A stretch of 64,000 nt of DNA from Vreelandella boliviensis LC1 (GCF_000236035.1 NZ_JH393258.1:425172-489171), one strand, 5' to 3'. Shown: positions 1 through 9,621, numbered from the stretch's first letter. Made by a program: numbers and translations. Notes: generated from the letters alone by a model not told the origin.

Positions 1-2039
1 TCGACGGTCTCGCCGTCGTTGAACACGTCGTCGCCTTGCGGCGCACGGGTGTAGGTGGTGTCGGTTGCACCGGCCACGATGGTGACGGTGTTGCCGCCGT
101 CGAGCGTGACGGTGACGTCGCGATCCACGGCTTCGCTTAGGCTGACCGTGAAGGTCTGTTCTTCGGCTTCGGTGAACTGCGCCGAGGTCGCCTCGATGCT
201 GACGGTGATCGCGTCACCGTCGTTGGGCTCACCGGGATTGCCGGGGGTGCCGGGTTCGTCGGTGACGGCCACGCGGGTCTCACCGGCGGTGGCGAGGTCT
301 TCGAACTCGCTGTCGCTGTCGTTGAGCACGGCGTCGATGCTGTTGACCAGGGTGTCCTGGCCACCAACAAAGGCGTCGTCGGCGGCGGTCACGGTGGTGC
401 TGCCGCTCACGGCACCGGCGGCGATGGCCACCGTGGAGCCGTCGGCGAGACGGAACTCGAGACCGTTGTGGCCCGTGAGGTCGGCGCCGTCCGGGCCGGT
501 CAGGGTGACGGTGTAGGTGACGGTGCCGCCTTCGGCGACGCTGTCGGTGTTCGCGCTCAGCGTGGCGGTCACGGTGTCGATGGTGTCGACTACTTCATGC
601 GAAGTGGCATTATTGACCAGATTAAGATCTTCGTAACCACTGTTGTTACTACCTTCGAGATTGGACGGTGCACCAATAGTGTCACTATCAACGAATACAT
701 CTGGATCACTGAACGTGAACTCGGTGGTACCACTGGTGGCACCTGCCTCTACCGTAATAGTTTGCTGCTCACCATTAACATCGAAGGTGAAAGTCTCAGC
801 CGTTGTCGGAGCGGTACCCAGCGTGATGGTGTAGACCACCGTAGCACCGTCTTCGTTACTTCCTGCTGCTAGTGTAGAGGTTAGCGTTGCATTAACGGTG
901 TCACTATCATCTACCACATTGACCGTGGCGGTACTCTCGGTATTGAGATCCTCATAGTTACCGCCCTCAGTCTCACTGATGCTCACCGCGACAGGCGTAT
1001 TACCTTGCTGGAACTCCTCATCATCACGAGAAGTAAAAGTGATCTCTCCACTGGTGGCACCAGCAGCAATAGTGATTTGTTCGCCATTACTTAGGGTAAT
1101 AATGAGATCGGTAATTGGAGCATTATCAACGCTAGCAGTGATAGTTATTGAATCACCTTCGGTGACCTGTTCAGGGCCACTCAGCGTTATAGTCGTAGTA
1201 TCGTTATCATCCACCACATTTACAGTATCGGTAGCTGTGGTATCGAGAGTGTCGTAACCACCACCAGTAGCATCAGAAATAGTTAACGATTGAGCGTCGT
1301 CACCTTGAAGGTAAACATCGTCTGGGCGGCTATCGAAGGTTACGCTACCCGTGGTTTCACCCACGGCGATGGTGATCTGTTGGCCGTTGCTGAGGGTGAT
1401 CACCAGCGGACTGCCTTGCGGGGCGTTGTTGACGCTCGCCGTTACTGTAATGGGTTGCCCTTCGATGACCTGCTGCGGAACGCTAAGTGTGATGGTGCCA
1501 GACAATCCCGGACCCGGCTCTGGCGCCGGCTCAAGTGCCGCTTCATCTTCAGTTGCAGCTGCAGCATCGGGAGCACCGTCAAACTCAAAAAACTCAGCGC
1601 CTTCTAGGCCGCCTTCAGTGTTGAAACTAAGCGAGTCTGTTTCTTCGGCGATACGGGCTACGCGTACAAAATCGCTACCTCCGCCACCGCCACCGGCTCC
1701 ACCACCGGCTGCAGTTGCGTCAAGCAGGTCAAGTAAATCACCATCTTCGTCGTCTAGGGCGGCGAGTAGTGCTTCAAGATCGTCGTCTTGAACGCTGGCA
1801 TCTTCAGTCGTAACGATAAGATCGCTAACCAGGTCGGCTGTAACGGCCACCTCTTGGCCACCTTCAACTACATTGGCGCCTGTGCCGTCAGCAAAATCTA
1901 GCTCAACGCGTCCATTATCGGAGGTAATTAGCGTTTCGCCTTCTTGAAGCGTATCGCCAATGCTCAGTTCACGTAGATTACCCGCTTCGTCACGTGCCCA
2001 TGCTTGCCCTGTAATAGCGATTACCGTTGCCGTTGCCAT
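1..2039 (-). CDS. LapA/BapA-type retention-module adhesin, N-terminal part (runs off the window)
   Basis: This is the first 679 residues of a very large secreted surface adhesin; the reading frame is open to the window edge, so the gene is partial. The ATG at 2039 has AGGAG about 8 bases upstream. Residues 1 to about 110 form a retention module, followed by a TAAG motif (109-112), a Gly-rich linker (112-120) and an acidic/Ala-Pro stretch. From about residue 180 on there are five tandem Ig-like repeats of roughly 100 residues, each with a T-V-T-A/Y-T-V core and an ITI/VTI-x-AGATSG hairpin. In this family the retention module stalls the protein in the outer-membrane TolC pore until the LapG protease cuts it. 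The dedicated secretion genes lie directly upstream (2284-8225). The C-terminal RTX/secretion signal is outside the window. Confidence 0.9.
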   Translation of the reverse strand, partial: MATATVIAITGQAWARDEAGNLRELSIGDTLQEGETLITSDNGRVELDFADGTGANVVEGGQEVAVTADLVSDLIVTTEDASVQDDDLEALLAALDDEDGDLLDLLDATAAGGGAGGGGGGSDFVRVARIAEETDSLSFNTEGGLEGAEFFEFDGAPDAAAATEDEAALEPAPEPGPGLSGTITLSVPQQVIEGQPITVTASVNNAPQGSPLVITLSNGQQITIAVGETTGSVTFDSRPDDVYLQGDDAQSLTISDATGGGYDTLDTTATDTVNVVDDNDTTTITLSGPEQVTEGDSITITASVDNAPITDLIITLSNGEQITIAAGATSGEITFTSRDDEEFQQGNTPVAVSISETEGGNYEDLNTESTATVNVVDDSDTVNATLTSTLAAGSNEDGATVVYTITLGTAPTTAETFTFDVNGEQQTITVEAGATSGTTEFTFSDPDVFVDSDTIGAPSNLEGSNNSGYEDLNLVNNATSHEVVDTIDTVTATLSANTDSVAEGGTVTYTVTLTGPDGADLTGHNGLEFRLADGSTVAIAAGAVSGSTTVTAADDAFVGGQDTLVNSIDAVLNDSDSEFEDLATAGETRVAVTDEPGTPGNPGEPNDGDAITVSIEATSAQFTEAEEQTFTVSLSEAVDRDVTVTLDGGNTVTIVAGATDTTYTRAPQGDDVFNDGETV
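1704..1715 (-). other. Predicted LapG cleavage motif TAAG in the adhesin
   Basis: Residues 109-112 of the adhesin are T-A-A-G, just after an acidic Leu-rich helix (DLEALLAALDDEDGDLLDLL) and before a poly-Gly linker. The position and sequence match the di-alanine site cut by LapG in Pseudomonas fluorescens LapA. Cleavage between A110 and A111 is inferred; no lapG or lapD gene is in the window. Confidence 0.65.
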
Positions 2040-2172
2040 GTGTCACTCCTGGATCATTGCTCGATCATTGTTTGGTGCCACTTATCTAGCACATAAGCAC
2101 TAGTGAGATTAGCGGCATATGAATTCATCCTAGTGGAGTAGGCAATTAAAAAGTATTGTACCGATGGCCAAA

Positions 2173-2199
2173 AAAATGAGGCCATTTAGGCCTCATTTT
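2173..2199. terminator. Bidirectional hairpin terminator between exporter operon and adhesin
   Basis: A perfect 11-bp stem (AAAATGAGGCC paired with GGCCTCATTTT) with a 5-base ATTTA loop has A/T runs on both sides. It lies downstream of the leftward exporter/regulator operon (last stop at 2284) and upstream of the leftward adhesin start (2039). The adhesin therefore probably has its own promoter between 2040 and 2172, where no clear boxes were recognised. Confidence 0.8.
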
Positions 2200-2283
2200 G
2201 TAACGCAACAACATCTCATAAGTAATGTCACTATTGGTGAATATATCCCTGCAACAACTACTCAACATTCAAGGCTGGCTTTG

Positions 2284-2913
2284 CTAGGAGCTTAACTGTT
2301 CAGCAAGCGGCGCTATTTTCAGAATAAGCTGTAAGCGATCCCGAACAGCAAGCTTTTTAAAAATAGCGCTCAAATGTGCCTTTACGGTGCGCTCGGTAAT
2401 ATCGAGCTGCCTCGCCACCTCTTTATTGGTAGCACCACGGGCAACCGCGAGTGCCACTCCCCGCTCGCGCTCAGTTAGCAGATCAAGATATTCACTATGC
2501 TGAAATGCACCGCCTTGATGACGCTGTTGTAGCGTCTTAAACGAGCCACCCAACACCTTTGCTAACAGCTCTTGGCCTACCCATACGCCATGGTTGCTCA
2601 CCACTAATGCCACCTGCTTAAGCACCTCTGGCGCAGCTAGCGTATGCACATAACCCCGAGCGCCCAGATCAAACGCCTTAAGCGCTTCCCGGTCATTCGG
2701 CACATAACTGAGCACCACGGCAATGGCACCTTCAGCAACAATTAAAGGAACTAACTGCGGCCAACTTTCAACCGTGGTGGAGAGCCACACCAGATCATTA
2801 GGTTGAGCCGACTGGAGAACCACTTCAGGGGTCGATGAACCAACATTTTCAAATGCTTTTTGCCAACGCGTTTTTAAACTGCCGTCGGTGGTGATAAACC
2901 AGTGCTTCATCAA
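2284..2913 (-). CDS. LuxR-family transcriptional regulator with degenerate receiver domain
   Basis: This 209-residue protein has a C-terminal GerE/LuxR helix-turn-helix (about 143-200: LTERERGVALAVARG, TNKEVARQLDITERTVKAHL). The N-terminal 120 residues look like a response-regulator receiver, but the strand that normally carries the phosphorylated Asp reads DLVWLSTT, without it. It may thus be an atypical, non-phosphorylated regulator of the CsgD/VpsT kind. It overlaps the HlyD gene by 4 bases and is the last gene of the exporter operon, directly before the adhesin. Control of adhesin or biofilm expression is inferred from position only. Confidence 0.85.
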   Translation of the reverse strand: MMKHWFITTDGSLKTRWQKAFENVGSSTPEVVLQSAQPNDLVWLSTTVESWPQLVPLIVAEGAIAVVLSYVPNDREALKAFDLGARGYVHTLAAPEVLKQVALVVSNHGVWVGQELLAKVLGGSFKTLQQRHQGGAFQHSEYLDLLTERERGVALAVARGATNKEVARQLDITERTVKAHLSAIFKKLAVRDRLQLILKIAPLAEQLSS

Positions 2914-4340
2914 CGCTCCCCCATGGAATCACGCCACGCTCTTAAGACAGGTTTCAGCATGAACTGCATCACTGTGCGCTTGCCCGTCACTATGTCCACC
3001 TGCGCCGTCATACCCGGAATTACTTGTAGTCTATCGGCGACATTTTCGTTCTCTAAACTGCGCACCCGCACTTGGTAGAAAGTATTGCCGTCATCATCAG
3101 TAATGGTGTCGGCACTAATATGCTCAAGCTCAGCCTGCAGCCCCCCATAAATGGCGTAATCATAGGCTGTGAGCTTAATGGTGGCAGACTGCCCTGGATG
3201 CAAAAAGGCGATATCTTGCGGCGCTATGCGCGCCTCAACCAGCAGTTGGTCATCAGTAGGAACTATTTCCACTATTTCTTGGCCCGGCTGAGCGACACCA
3301 CCAATGGTGTTGATATTAATTCGCTGAACAATGCCATCCACAGGTGAACGAATTTCAGTCATGCTAACGCGATCCTGCAACCCGGTTCCCGATTGCTGAA
3401 GGGCGTTTAAATCTCCCAGCGTTTGTGCGAGGTCGTTTCGCCACTCACTCCTACGCTCGGCACCTAGCTCCAGCAGCTGCCCCTCGGCTTCTTCTACCCC
3501 GGCCTCTAGACGTGAAACAGCGGCATCCGCTTGGTTACGTTCGCCGGTTGCTCCGGATACATCACGCTGTAAACGCAGTACTTCCACTTCGGAAACAGCA
3601 CCCGAAGCCAACAGTGGGCGCGTCAAGTTAAGTTCCTGACTGGCCATATTGACTTCACGTTGGGCGGTATCACGGCGGGCCTGTGCTTCTCGTAGCTCTT
3701 CCCGACGTTGACGAATTCGGTCATTAAGAACGTTTTCTTGCTCGCGCAGCTCCTCTCGGCGGCTCTCATAAACCTCGCGCTCTTGCATCACAATGTCAGG
3801 TACTTCTTGGCGCAGCTCTTCGGAAGGCTCAAACGGGGTGGCCGTGGCTAGCGCACGCAGCCTTTCAGCACGCGCTTGAAGCGCATAGCGCTGAGCACGG
3901 TTCTCACGAAAATCAGAGACAAAGCGCGTTGGGTCGATCTGCATAAGCACTTGACCTGCCTCGACGACCTGTCCTTCGCGAATAAAGATCTGCTCAACAA
4001 CACCGCCGTCAAAAGACTGTATACGCTGTAGCTGGCTTGCGGGGATCACACGCCCCGCCCCACGCGTTACTTCATCGATAGAAGCGAAATACGCCCACAC
4101 TAAAAGCGCAACGATGGTCAGCAGGACAGTATAGAGGAATAACCGTGCGCGAATGGGTTCTTGCTGCATACGTGCCCAGTCGGTATCGCTTGCCCAATCG
4201 CGGCTTAGATGGGCAGAGGTCACACGCTTGGCAAACAGCCGATCCATAAAAGGACGAAACGGTTTTTGACCTTTTTCCGAGAAACGGCCAATGGCGTCAA
4301 AGCCTTTTTGTTCGGTCGTGGAAGAGGGTTTACGCGTCAT
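2910..4340 (-). CDS. HlyD-family type I secretion periplasmic adaptor (LapC-like)
   Basis: The 476-residue membrane fusion protein links the inner-membrane ABC exporter to the outer-membrane TolC-like pore. It has a cytoplasmic N-terminus, one membrane segment (about 67-87), a lipoyl-like half motif (FDGGVVEQIFIREGQVVEAGQVL), a long Arg/Glu-rich coiled-coil hairpin (about 160-310), the second half motif (EIRSPVDGIVQRI) and a C-terminal beta-barrel domain. Its ATG overlaps the stop of the ABC gene by one base (TAATG), so the two are translationally coupled. Length is usual for HlyD/LapC. Confidence 0.93.
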   Translation of the reverse strand: MTRKPSSTTEQKGFDAIGRFSEKGQKPFRPFMDRLFAKRVTSAHLSRDWASDTDWARMQQEPIRARLFLYTVLLTIVALLVWAYFASIDEVTRGAGRVIPASQLQRIQSFDGGVVEQIFIREGQVVEAGQVLMQIDPTRFVSDFRENRAQRYALQARAERLRALATATPFEPSEELRQEVPDIVMQEREVYESRREELREQENVLNDRIRQRREELREAQARRDTAQREVNMASQELNLTRPLLASGAVSEVEVLRLQRDVSGATGERNQADAAVSRLEAGVEEAEGQLLELGAERRSEWRNDLAQTLGDLNALQQSGTGLQDRVSMTEIRSPVDGIVQRININTIGGVAQPGQEIVEIVPTDDQLLVEARIAPQDIAFLHPGQSATIKLTAYDYAIYGGLQAELEHISADTITDDDGNTFYQVRVRSLENENVADRLQVIPGMTAQVDIVTGKRTVMQFMLKPVLRAWRDSMGER

Positions 4341-6517
4341 TACGATGCCCTCCCGATTTGGCCTTTACGTAATGCCTCAACCACAGTATCCCGCGGGCCA
4401 TCCGCCACGACTTTTCCGGCGTCCATGACAATAATTCGATCGACCAGCGAAAGTAGCGACGTGCGGTGCGTGACCACTAGAACGGTTTTTCCAGCGGCCA
4501 CGTTTTTCAGATTGGCTTTAAACGCCTCTTCGCTGGCGTTATCCATAGAGCTTGTGGGCTCATCCAACAATAGGATAGGCGGATCCTGCACCAGCGCACG
4601 GGCGATAGCGACGGACTGTTTTTGGCCACCAGAAAGCGCTTGACCGCGTTCACCTACTTGCAAATCCACGCCATGTGGGTGGCTATTGACGAGCGACTCT
4701 AAACCAGCCAATTCAATCGCTCTAAGTAACGCTTCATCATCAACGCGATCGCTGCCACCCCCTGACACAATATTGTCCCGCAGCGAGCCTGAAAACAGGC
4801 TAACGTCTTGGGGAACATAGCCAATATGGCGCCGCAGCTGCAGTGGGTCTAACTGGCGAATATCCACGTTATCCACCAGCACCGCACCCGATGTTGGCTG
4901 ATAAAAACCTAGCACCAATTTGTTTAATGAAGATTTACCACAACCAATGCGGCCTAGCAGGGCAACTTTCTCACCTGCTTTAATTGTCACCGATACGTCT
5001 TTAAGCGCTTCACGCTCTTCATTAGGGTAACGAAGCGTGACTTTCTCAAGGCGTATATTGCCAGCGAAGCTGGGCTTTTCTACATAAGCCTTGCCTTCAT
5101 GGCGCTCAACTTTCTTATCCATTACCGCATTTAGTGACTCAAGCGCCGTTGAGGACTGATGATATTGCGCCAGCAACGCCGCCGCCTGGCTGATCGGCGC
5201 CATCGCACGAGAAGAAAGCATATAAGCGGCAATCAACCCACCCTGGGTGAGGTTGCCTTCGATGATTTGATAAACACCCACGATAATCACGCACACCGCT
5301 ACGCTGTGCTGCGCCCACTGGGCCACATTGGAAACCGAGGTGCTGACCATCTTTAGCTGCGCGCCGGTACGGGAAAGAAAGGCCGACGACTTCTCCCAGT
5401 GGCGCTGAATGCGACTCTCAGCTCGAAGCGCCTTAACATTTTCTAATTGGGAAATCGATTCCACCAACAGTGAGTTGCGCTGTGCGCCGACCTCCCAGGT
5501 CGTTTGAGAAAGCTCATGAAGCTTGCCCTGAGCAGCCAGTGCGTAGAGCAACACAACTACAATGCCAACCAACACCGGCAGCACTAACCAGGGATTAATT
5601 AGCGCGATAATCGCCGCAAACATCAGCACAAAGGGCAAATCGACAATACCCAGAATGGTCGCAGAACCAATAAACGCGCGTACCGACTCAAAAGACTGGA
5701 GCGTTGAGGTAAACGACCCGGTTGATGCAGGGCGCTCTTCTAAACGCAGGCCCAATGCTTTGGCCATAATAGCGGAGGAGAGCTTCACGTCCGCCCGACT
5801 GGCGGCTAAGTCGACAAAGCTGCTGCGCATCAGCCTGAGCACCAGATCAAAACACAGCACGATAAAGATGCCTATCGCGAGCACCCATAGCGTTTCCGTT
5901 GCCTGGTTGGGCACTACCCGGTCATAGACGTTAAGCACAAACAGCGGCATGGCGATGGCAAACACGTTAATGGCCACCGATCCGAGCACGATATCACGGT
6001 ATAGGGGCCTGTTCTCGCGAATGACTCCCCAGAACCAGTGCTGATCGCGGCGTTTCTTGACCCCTGGCTCAGACGCGTTATCCGCAAGAAACTTAGGACG
6101 GATGTAAATAGCTTCGCCGCTATAGCCCGCATACAGTTCTTCAAGGGGTAGTTCAACGTTCGATTCAGATAGCTCTGGAAAAATGACGTTCACTTTTTGC
6201 TGCTTGAGGTCAATCCCTAACAGCACACAAGCACGCCCTGGCTCCAGCAATAGAATAGCGGGAAATAGCGCCGGGTTAAGCGCCGACAACTTGCTTTTAA
6301 CAATGCGCGCAGTCAGCCCAGCACGGGAAGCGGCCCTGCCAAATACGGAAGGCGTTAACTTACCCTGCTCAAGGGGCAAGCCAGCTCTAAGAGCCTCTGA
6401 TGAAACCTCATGCTGATGAAATGAGGCAACCGCTTTCAAACATTCGAGTAACTCATCGCCTAGTGGCTGCTCGCTAGTAGCTTCAACGGCCGGCCTTTCC
6501 AGCTTGGTTTGTGTCAC
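4340..6517 (-). CDS. Type I secretion ABC permease/ATPase (LapB-like)
   Basis: The 725-residue inner-membrane exporter powers secretion of the adhesin. An N-terminal C39-peptidase-like domain (about 20-135) lacks the catalytic Cys motif, as is usual for LapB/HlyB-type transporters. It is followed by membrane segments (about 175-440) and an ABC ATPase domain with Walker A GRIGCGKS (522-529), signature LSGGQ (628-632), Walker B ILLLDEP (648-654) and switch His684. It sits between the TolC-like and HlyD genes in one leftward operon. Substrate assignment to the neighbouring retention-module adhesin is by context. Confidence 0.93.
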   Translation of the reverse strand: MTQTKLERPAVEATSEQPLGDELLECLKAVASFHQHEVSSEALRAGLPLEQGKLTPSVFGRAASRAGLTARIVKSKLSALNPALFPAILLLEPGRACVLLGIDLKQQKVNVIFPELSESNVELPLEELYAGYSGEAIYIRPKFLADNASEPGVKKRRDQHWFWGVIRENRPLYRDIVLGSVAINVFAIAMPLFVLNVYDRVVPNQATETLWVLAIGIFIVLCFDLVLRLMRSSFVDLAASRADVKLSSAIMAKALGLRLEERPASTGSFTSTLQSFESVRAFIGSATILGIVDLPFVLMFAAIIALINPWLVLPVLVGIVVVLLYALAAQGKLHELSQTTWEVGAQRNSLLVESISQLENVKALRAESRIQRHWEKSSAFLSRTGAQLKMVSTSVSNVAQWAQHSVAVCVIIVGVYQIIEGNLTQGGLIAAYMLSSRAMAPISQAAALLAQYHQSSTALESLNAVMDKKVERHEGKAYVEKPSFAGNIRLEKVTLRYPNEEREALKDVSVTIKAGEKVALLGRIGCGKSSLNKLVLGFYQPTSGAVLVDNVDIRQLDPLQLRRHIGYVPQDVSLFSGSLRDNIVSGGGSDRVDDEALLRAIELAGLESLVNSHPHGVDLQVGERGQALSGGQKQSVAIARALVQDPPILLLDEPTSSMDNASEEAFKANLKNVAAGKTVLVVTHRTSLLSLVDRIIVMDAGKVVADGPRDTVVEALRKGQIGRAS

Positions 6518-6641
6518 AGAGACCTCATCCCCCTAATGCCTATTTAGGCATCTATTTCCCCAATGATTAACGAAAGCCGCTAACCCTTCGCCGCCAAACG
6601 ACGAATAACTCTTTTTCTGTACAGAAACCTATTAAAACAGG

Positions 6642-8225
6642 TTAGCCCTTAGTGTCCAACGCATCCACACTGCCCATTTGCAGATATTGGGAAGTATCGA
6701 CTGGCTGCTCATTGGCGGCATAAGACGAAGCTGGCATATCGGCGTGAGCGGGCAATGAAGATATTCCGCGTGTAAAATCATCTAGAGTAAAGCCACGTGG
6801 CCCTTCCGCCCCACAGGCCATTTCAGCACTAAGGGTTATATCGTCATAGCCAAGCTCGTCAAGGCTTGGGATATCCTCGCGCACAACCTCAAGAGTACTC
6901 ATTAACTGACCCATGGCTGCTAACGTGCGAGCTTGAGCCAAGGTTAGGTCAAACTCTGCATTTGAGTAGGCGCGGCTGGCCTCAAAGTACTCGTTTTCAC
7001 TGTCAAGTACGTCCAACAAGGTACGCTGGCCAATATCAAATTGCTGTTGGTAGGCTCCACGAACCCGGTTAATTGATTGGCGGTGTTCATTCAAGTAACT
7101 CAATTGCTCACCCAAGCGCTGGGTATCGTTGTAAGCAATTTGAGTGGTTTGCCGGACGTTTGTACAAGCTGTTTCGCGCTGATTGACGGCTTGCTCAATA
7201 CGCGTAGTCGCCGCATCAAAAGCGGCGCTATCAGCGCCACCGCGATAGAGGTTCATACTGGCGACCAACTGAATACTATGCTCATCGCTACGACCAGCAA
7301 TCGAGTCGTCTTGATTATTGGTTCCCGTACGCCCCTGTATATCCAGACGGGGCATAAAGGCAGCCTTGGCAGCGCCTTGTTCCGATCGTTGTACGGCAAT
7401 ATTTTCAATGGCAGCGTGAAAATCTGGATTCCCGTTGAATGCCATTTCAACAGCCTGGCTAACGTCTGTAGGTAGCTCATCGGCTAAGCTAGGTGCTGGC
7501 GACATATTCTGGGGGGGCAACTCGCCTACGATACGCTGATAGCGGGACGTTACATCGTGCAGGTTAGAGGCCTCTGTCATTATATTAGCTTCGGCCAATG
7601 CCAAGCGACCGCTAATTTGTTCTAGATCAACTCCGCGCCCTGCCCCGGAAAGCGCACGCTCTTCAATTTGCGCGAACACCCGTTGATGTTCGCGATAGTT
7701 GTCTTGAGCTAAACGCACCATCTCACGGTAGCGAAGCACGTCAAGATAGGTTCGAAAAGCTTCAAGCGTCACCTCTTCACTTGCACCCAGCAGCTCAAAA
7801 TAGGCGATCAACCGAGTGCGATCCAAACGCTCTACTTCACTACGGGTGGCAAAACCATCAAACACCATTTGGGTGAGCGTAAGTTCAGCAAAGTCACTGC
7901 TGTAGCTTCCGCGCCCATCATTTTGCTGATCTTGCCGCCCCACACCTGCTGAGATATCAATCGTAGGCAAATAGTTACCCTTGGCGACCCTGACATCGCT
8001 CCCAGCGGCACTAAAGTTTGCCCATGCGGCGTTAACCTGCGGATTACTAATAATAGTTTGTTGAATAGTGCTCGGCAGGTCGGTGCTACCAGGTGCATAA
8101 AGGGTGGCTGGTAGCGATTGCGCCAGGGCCGAAAGCGGCATAAAGGCAAGTGCCGTAACCGATAAAGGTCGAATAAAGCGCTGTAAATAGAGAGGTTTGA
8201 GTTGGATTGTAACGTTGTCTTTCAT
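6642..8225 (-). CDS. TolC-family outer membrane protein (LapE-like)
   Basis: This is the outer-membrane channel of the type I system. The chosen start at 8225 gives 527 residues beginning with a Sec signal peptide (MKDNVTIQLK, then a hydrophobic stretch ending SALAQS); AAGGGA lies 9 bases upstream. A longer frame to 8324 exists but would put 33 residues ahead of the signal peptide. Two OEP repeats follow (about 65-270 and 280-470), with typical helices such as QRTLLDVLDSENEYFEASRA, then a disordered C-terminal tail. It is the first gene of the exporter operon. Confidence 0.9.
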   Translation of the reverse strand: MKDNVTIQLKPLYLQRFIRPLSVTALAFMPLSALAQSLPATLYAPGSTDLPSTIQQTIISNPQVNAAWANFSAAGSDVRVAKGNYLPTIDISAGVGRQDQQNDGRGSYSSDFAELTLTQMVFDGFATRSEVERLDRTRLIAYFELLGASEEVTLEAFRTYLDVLRYREMVRLAQDNYREHQRVFAQIEERALSGAGRGVDLEQISGRLALAEANIMTEASNLHDVTSRYQRIVGELPPQNMSPAPSLADELPTDVSQAVEMAFNGNPDFHAAIENIAVQRSEQGAAKAAFMPRLDIQGRTGTNNQDDSIAGRSDEHSIQLVASMNLYRGGADSAAFDAATTRIEQAVNQRETACTNVRQTTQIAYNDTQRLGEQLSYLNEHRQSINRVRGAYQQQFDIGQRTLLDVLDSENEYFEASRAYSNAEFDLTLAQARTLAAMGQLMSTLEVVREDIPSLDELGYDDITLSAEMACGAEGPRGFTLDDFTRGISSLPAHADMPASSYAANEQPVDTSQYLQMGSVDALDTKG

Positions 8226-8476
8226 GCTGATAGATCCCTTATGAGTATTTCTCTGTTTTAGAGCAAGTAGCCTTTCACTTGCAACAACAGCATATCGGCA
8301 CCACTGGCTGCTTACCCGTTTCACATCGCCTGAAACTCAAATCTGATCTATGTTTGTTAACAAAGAACCAGTACATGAGTGTTCTTAACTAAATCGTATT
8401 AGCGTTGATGATAAGCTATAAGACCAAAACTCACAAATATTTACAATACAACCTCAAAAAAACACATTATGGCTGA

Positions 8477-9355
8477 CTATTGTTTGGCGTCACTCGGCAA
8501 CTGCTGAAGGCCCAATCCCAACAGAATGAGCACCAAGCCCACTAGGGTCGAAGGTAATATGGGCTCTCCCACCACCAAGAAAAGTAGCAATAGTGACACG
8601 GGGGGGGAGAGAAAAATCAGATTGGAGACTTTGGCCGTGCGCGACACCTTATGCACAGCCAACTGCCACAGAATGAACGCGACCCCCATCTCAAATAGCC
8701 CCACATAAACGCCCGCTCCAAAAGCGGGCAAGCCGTGCCATTGAAAACCGGGACCAATCAATAACAATAGGGTCAATACAGGTAGACCTACGCTAAAATT
8801 TTGCCATTGGCCAACGAGGGGCTGTCGAGTATCCCGCGCATTGAGCAGCCAATAAAGCGCCCAGAGCAGCGTTGAAGCGAGTGCAAGCACGACCCCTAGC
8901 GGGTCGGCGAAAGCGACATTAAAAACCGCGCCTCGAGTTGCTATCACCCAAACGCCTGCGTAGGCGACCAGCCCAGCAACGATATCCATATGCGTCAAGC
9001 GCTGCCCGAGCAGAGGAACAGCCAAAAACGCCATCGCTAAGGCCCAGGTGTAATTCAATGCCATCGCTTCTTGCCCAGGTAGGCGATCATAGGCAGCGAA
9101 AAGCACTAAATAGTAGGCCACTGGGTTCATCAATCCTGCCCACGCAGCTGTTTTCCAACCGGTGCGTAACGCTGTGGTGATATTTCCCTGCTTGATGACC
9201 AGCGCCCCCATCAGCGCCCAGGAAACAAATGCTGCGAGCCACATCAGCTCTAGAGGGCTCATCCATGCGAGGGCCACCTTAAATGCAGTTGCCACCGTCG
9301 ACCATAATGCAACGGCCCCTAACCCAAACAGGATCGCTTGCCGATCCTGATTCAT
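8477..9355 (-). CDS. EamA/DMT-family transporter
   Basis: The protein is a roughly 292-residue inner-membrane carrier with ten hydrophobic segments in two EamA repeats. The start at 9355 (MNQDRQAILFGLGAVALWST) overlaps the stop of the SelW-like gene as ATGA; a longer frame to 9457 would overlap that gene by 100 bases and adds a non-hydrophobic Arg/Ala-rich leader, so it is rejected. DMT carriers commonly export amino acids or metabolites; the substrate cannot be told here. Confidence 0.88.
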   Translation of the reverse strand: MNQDRQAILFGLGAVALWSTVATAFKVALAWMSPLELMWLAAFVSWALMGALVIKQGNITTALRTGWKTAAWAGLMNPVAYYLVLFAAYDRLPGQEAMALNYTWALAMAFLAVPLLGQRLTHMDIVAGLVAYAGVWVIATRGAVFNVAFADPLGVVLALASTLLWALYWLLNARDTRQPLVGQWQNFSVGLPVLTLLLLIGPGFQWHGLPAFGAGVYVGLFEMGVAFILWQLAVHKVSRTAKVSNLIFLSPPVSLLLLFLVVGEPILPSTLVGLVLILLGLGLQQLPSDAKQ

Positions 9356-9621
9356 CGGTCGATATGCCCTAAATCTCGCCCCGGCTCTAACTGGTCGCGT
9401 ACACGCTGCTTGAGAAGCTTGATATCCGGAAAACCACCATCGCGCTTGCGCTCCCATAACAGCACATCATCACACCAGATCTCGAACGTGCCGCCATGAG
9501 ATGGTGCTAACGATACCTCACTTAAATCTTCGCCAAAGGTTGAGAGCAATTCCTGTGCGTACCAACCACTTCGCAGCAGCCATTGGCATTGTGTGCAATA
9601 ACGGATTTGAATACGTGACAT
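9352..9621 (-). CDS. SelT/SelW/SelH (Rdx) family protein
   Basis: This small (about 89 residues) thioredoxin-like protein has the redox motif CTQC near its N-terminus (IQIRYCTQCQWLLR) and the C-terminal FPDIKLLKQRVRDQ helix of the Rdx family. In this bacterial form Cys replaces selenocysteine. The start at 9621 is preceded by GGGAG; an upstream in-frame codon at 9639 is possible. It is coupled to the downstream EamA gene by a 4-base overlap. Precise substrate unknown. Confidence 0.88.
   Translation of the reverse strand: MSRIQIRYCTQCQWLLRSGWYAQELLSTFGEDLSEVSLAPSHGGTFEIWCDDVLLWERKRDGGFPDIKLLKQRVRDQLEPGRDLGHIDR

Noticed and set aside
55..1791. Plus-strand open frames of Ser/Thr/Val-rich proteins at the window start
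   Set aside because: They are antisense shadows of the adhesin repeats on the minus strand, which has a start with a ribosome site and one unbroken frame.
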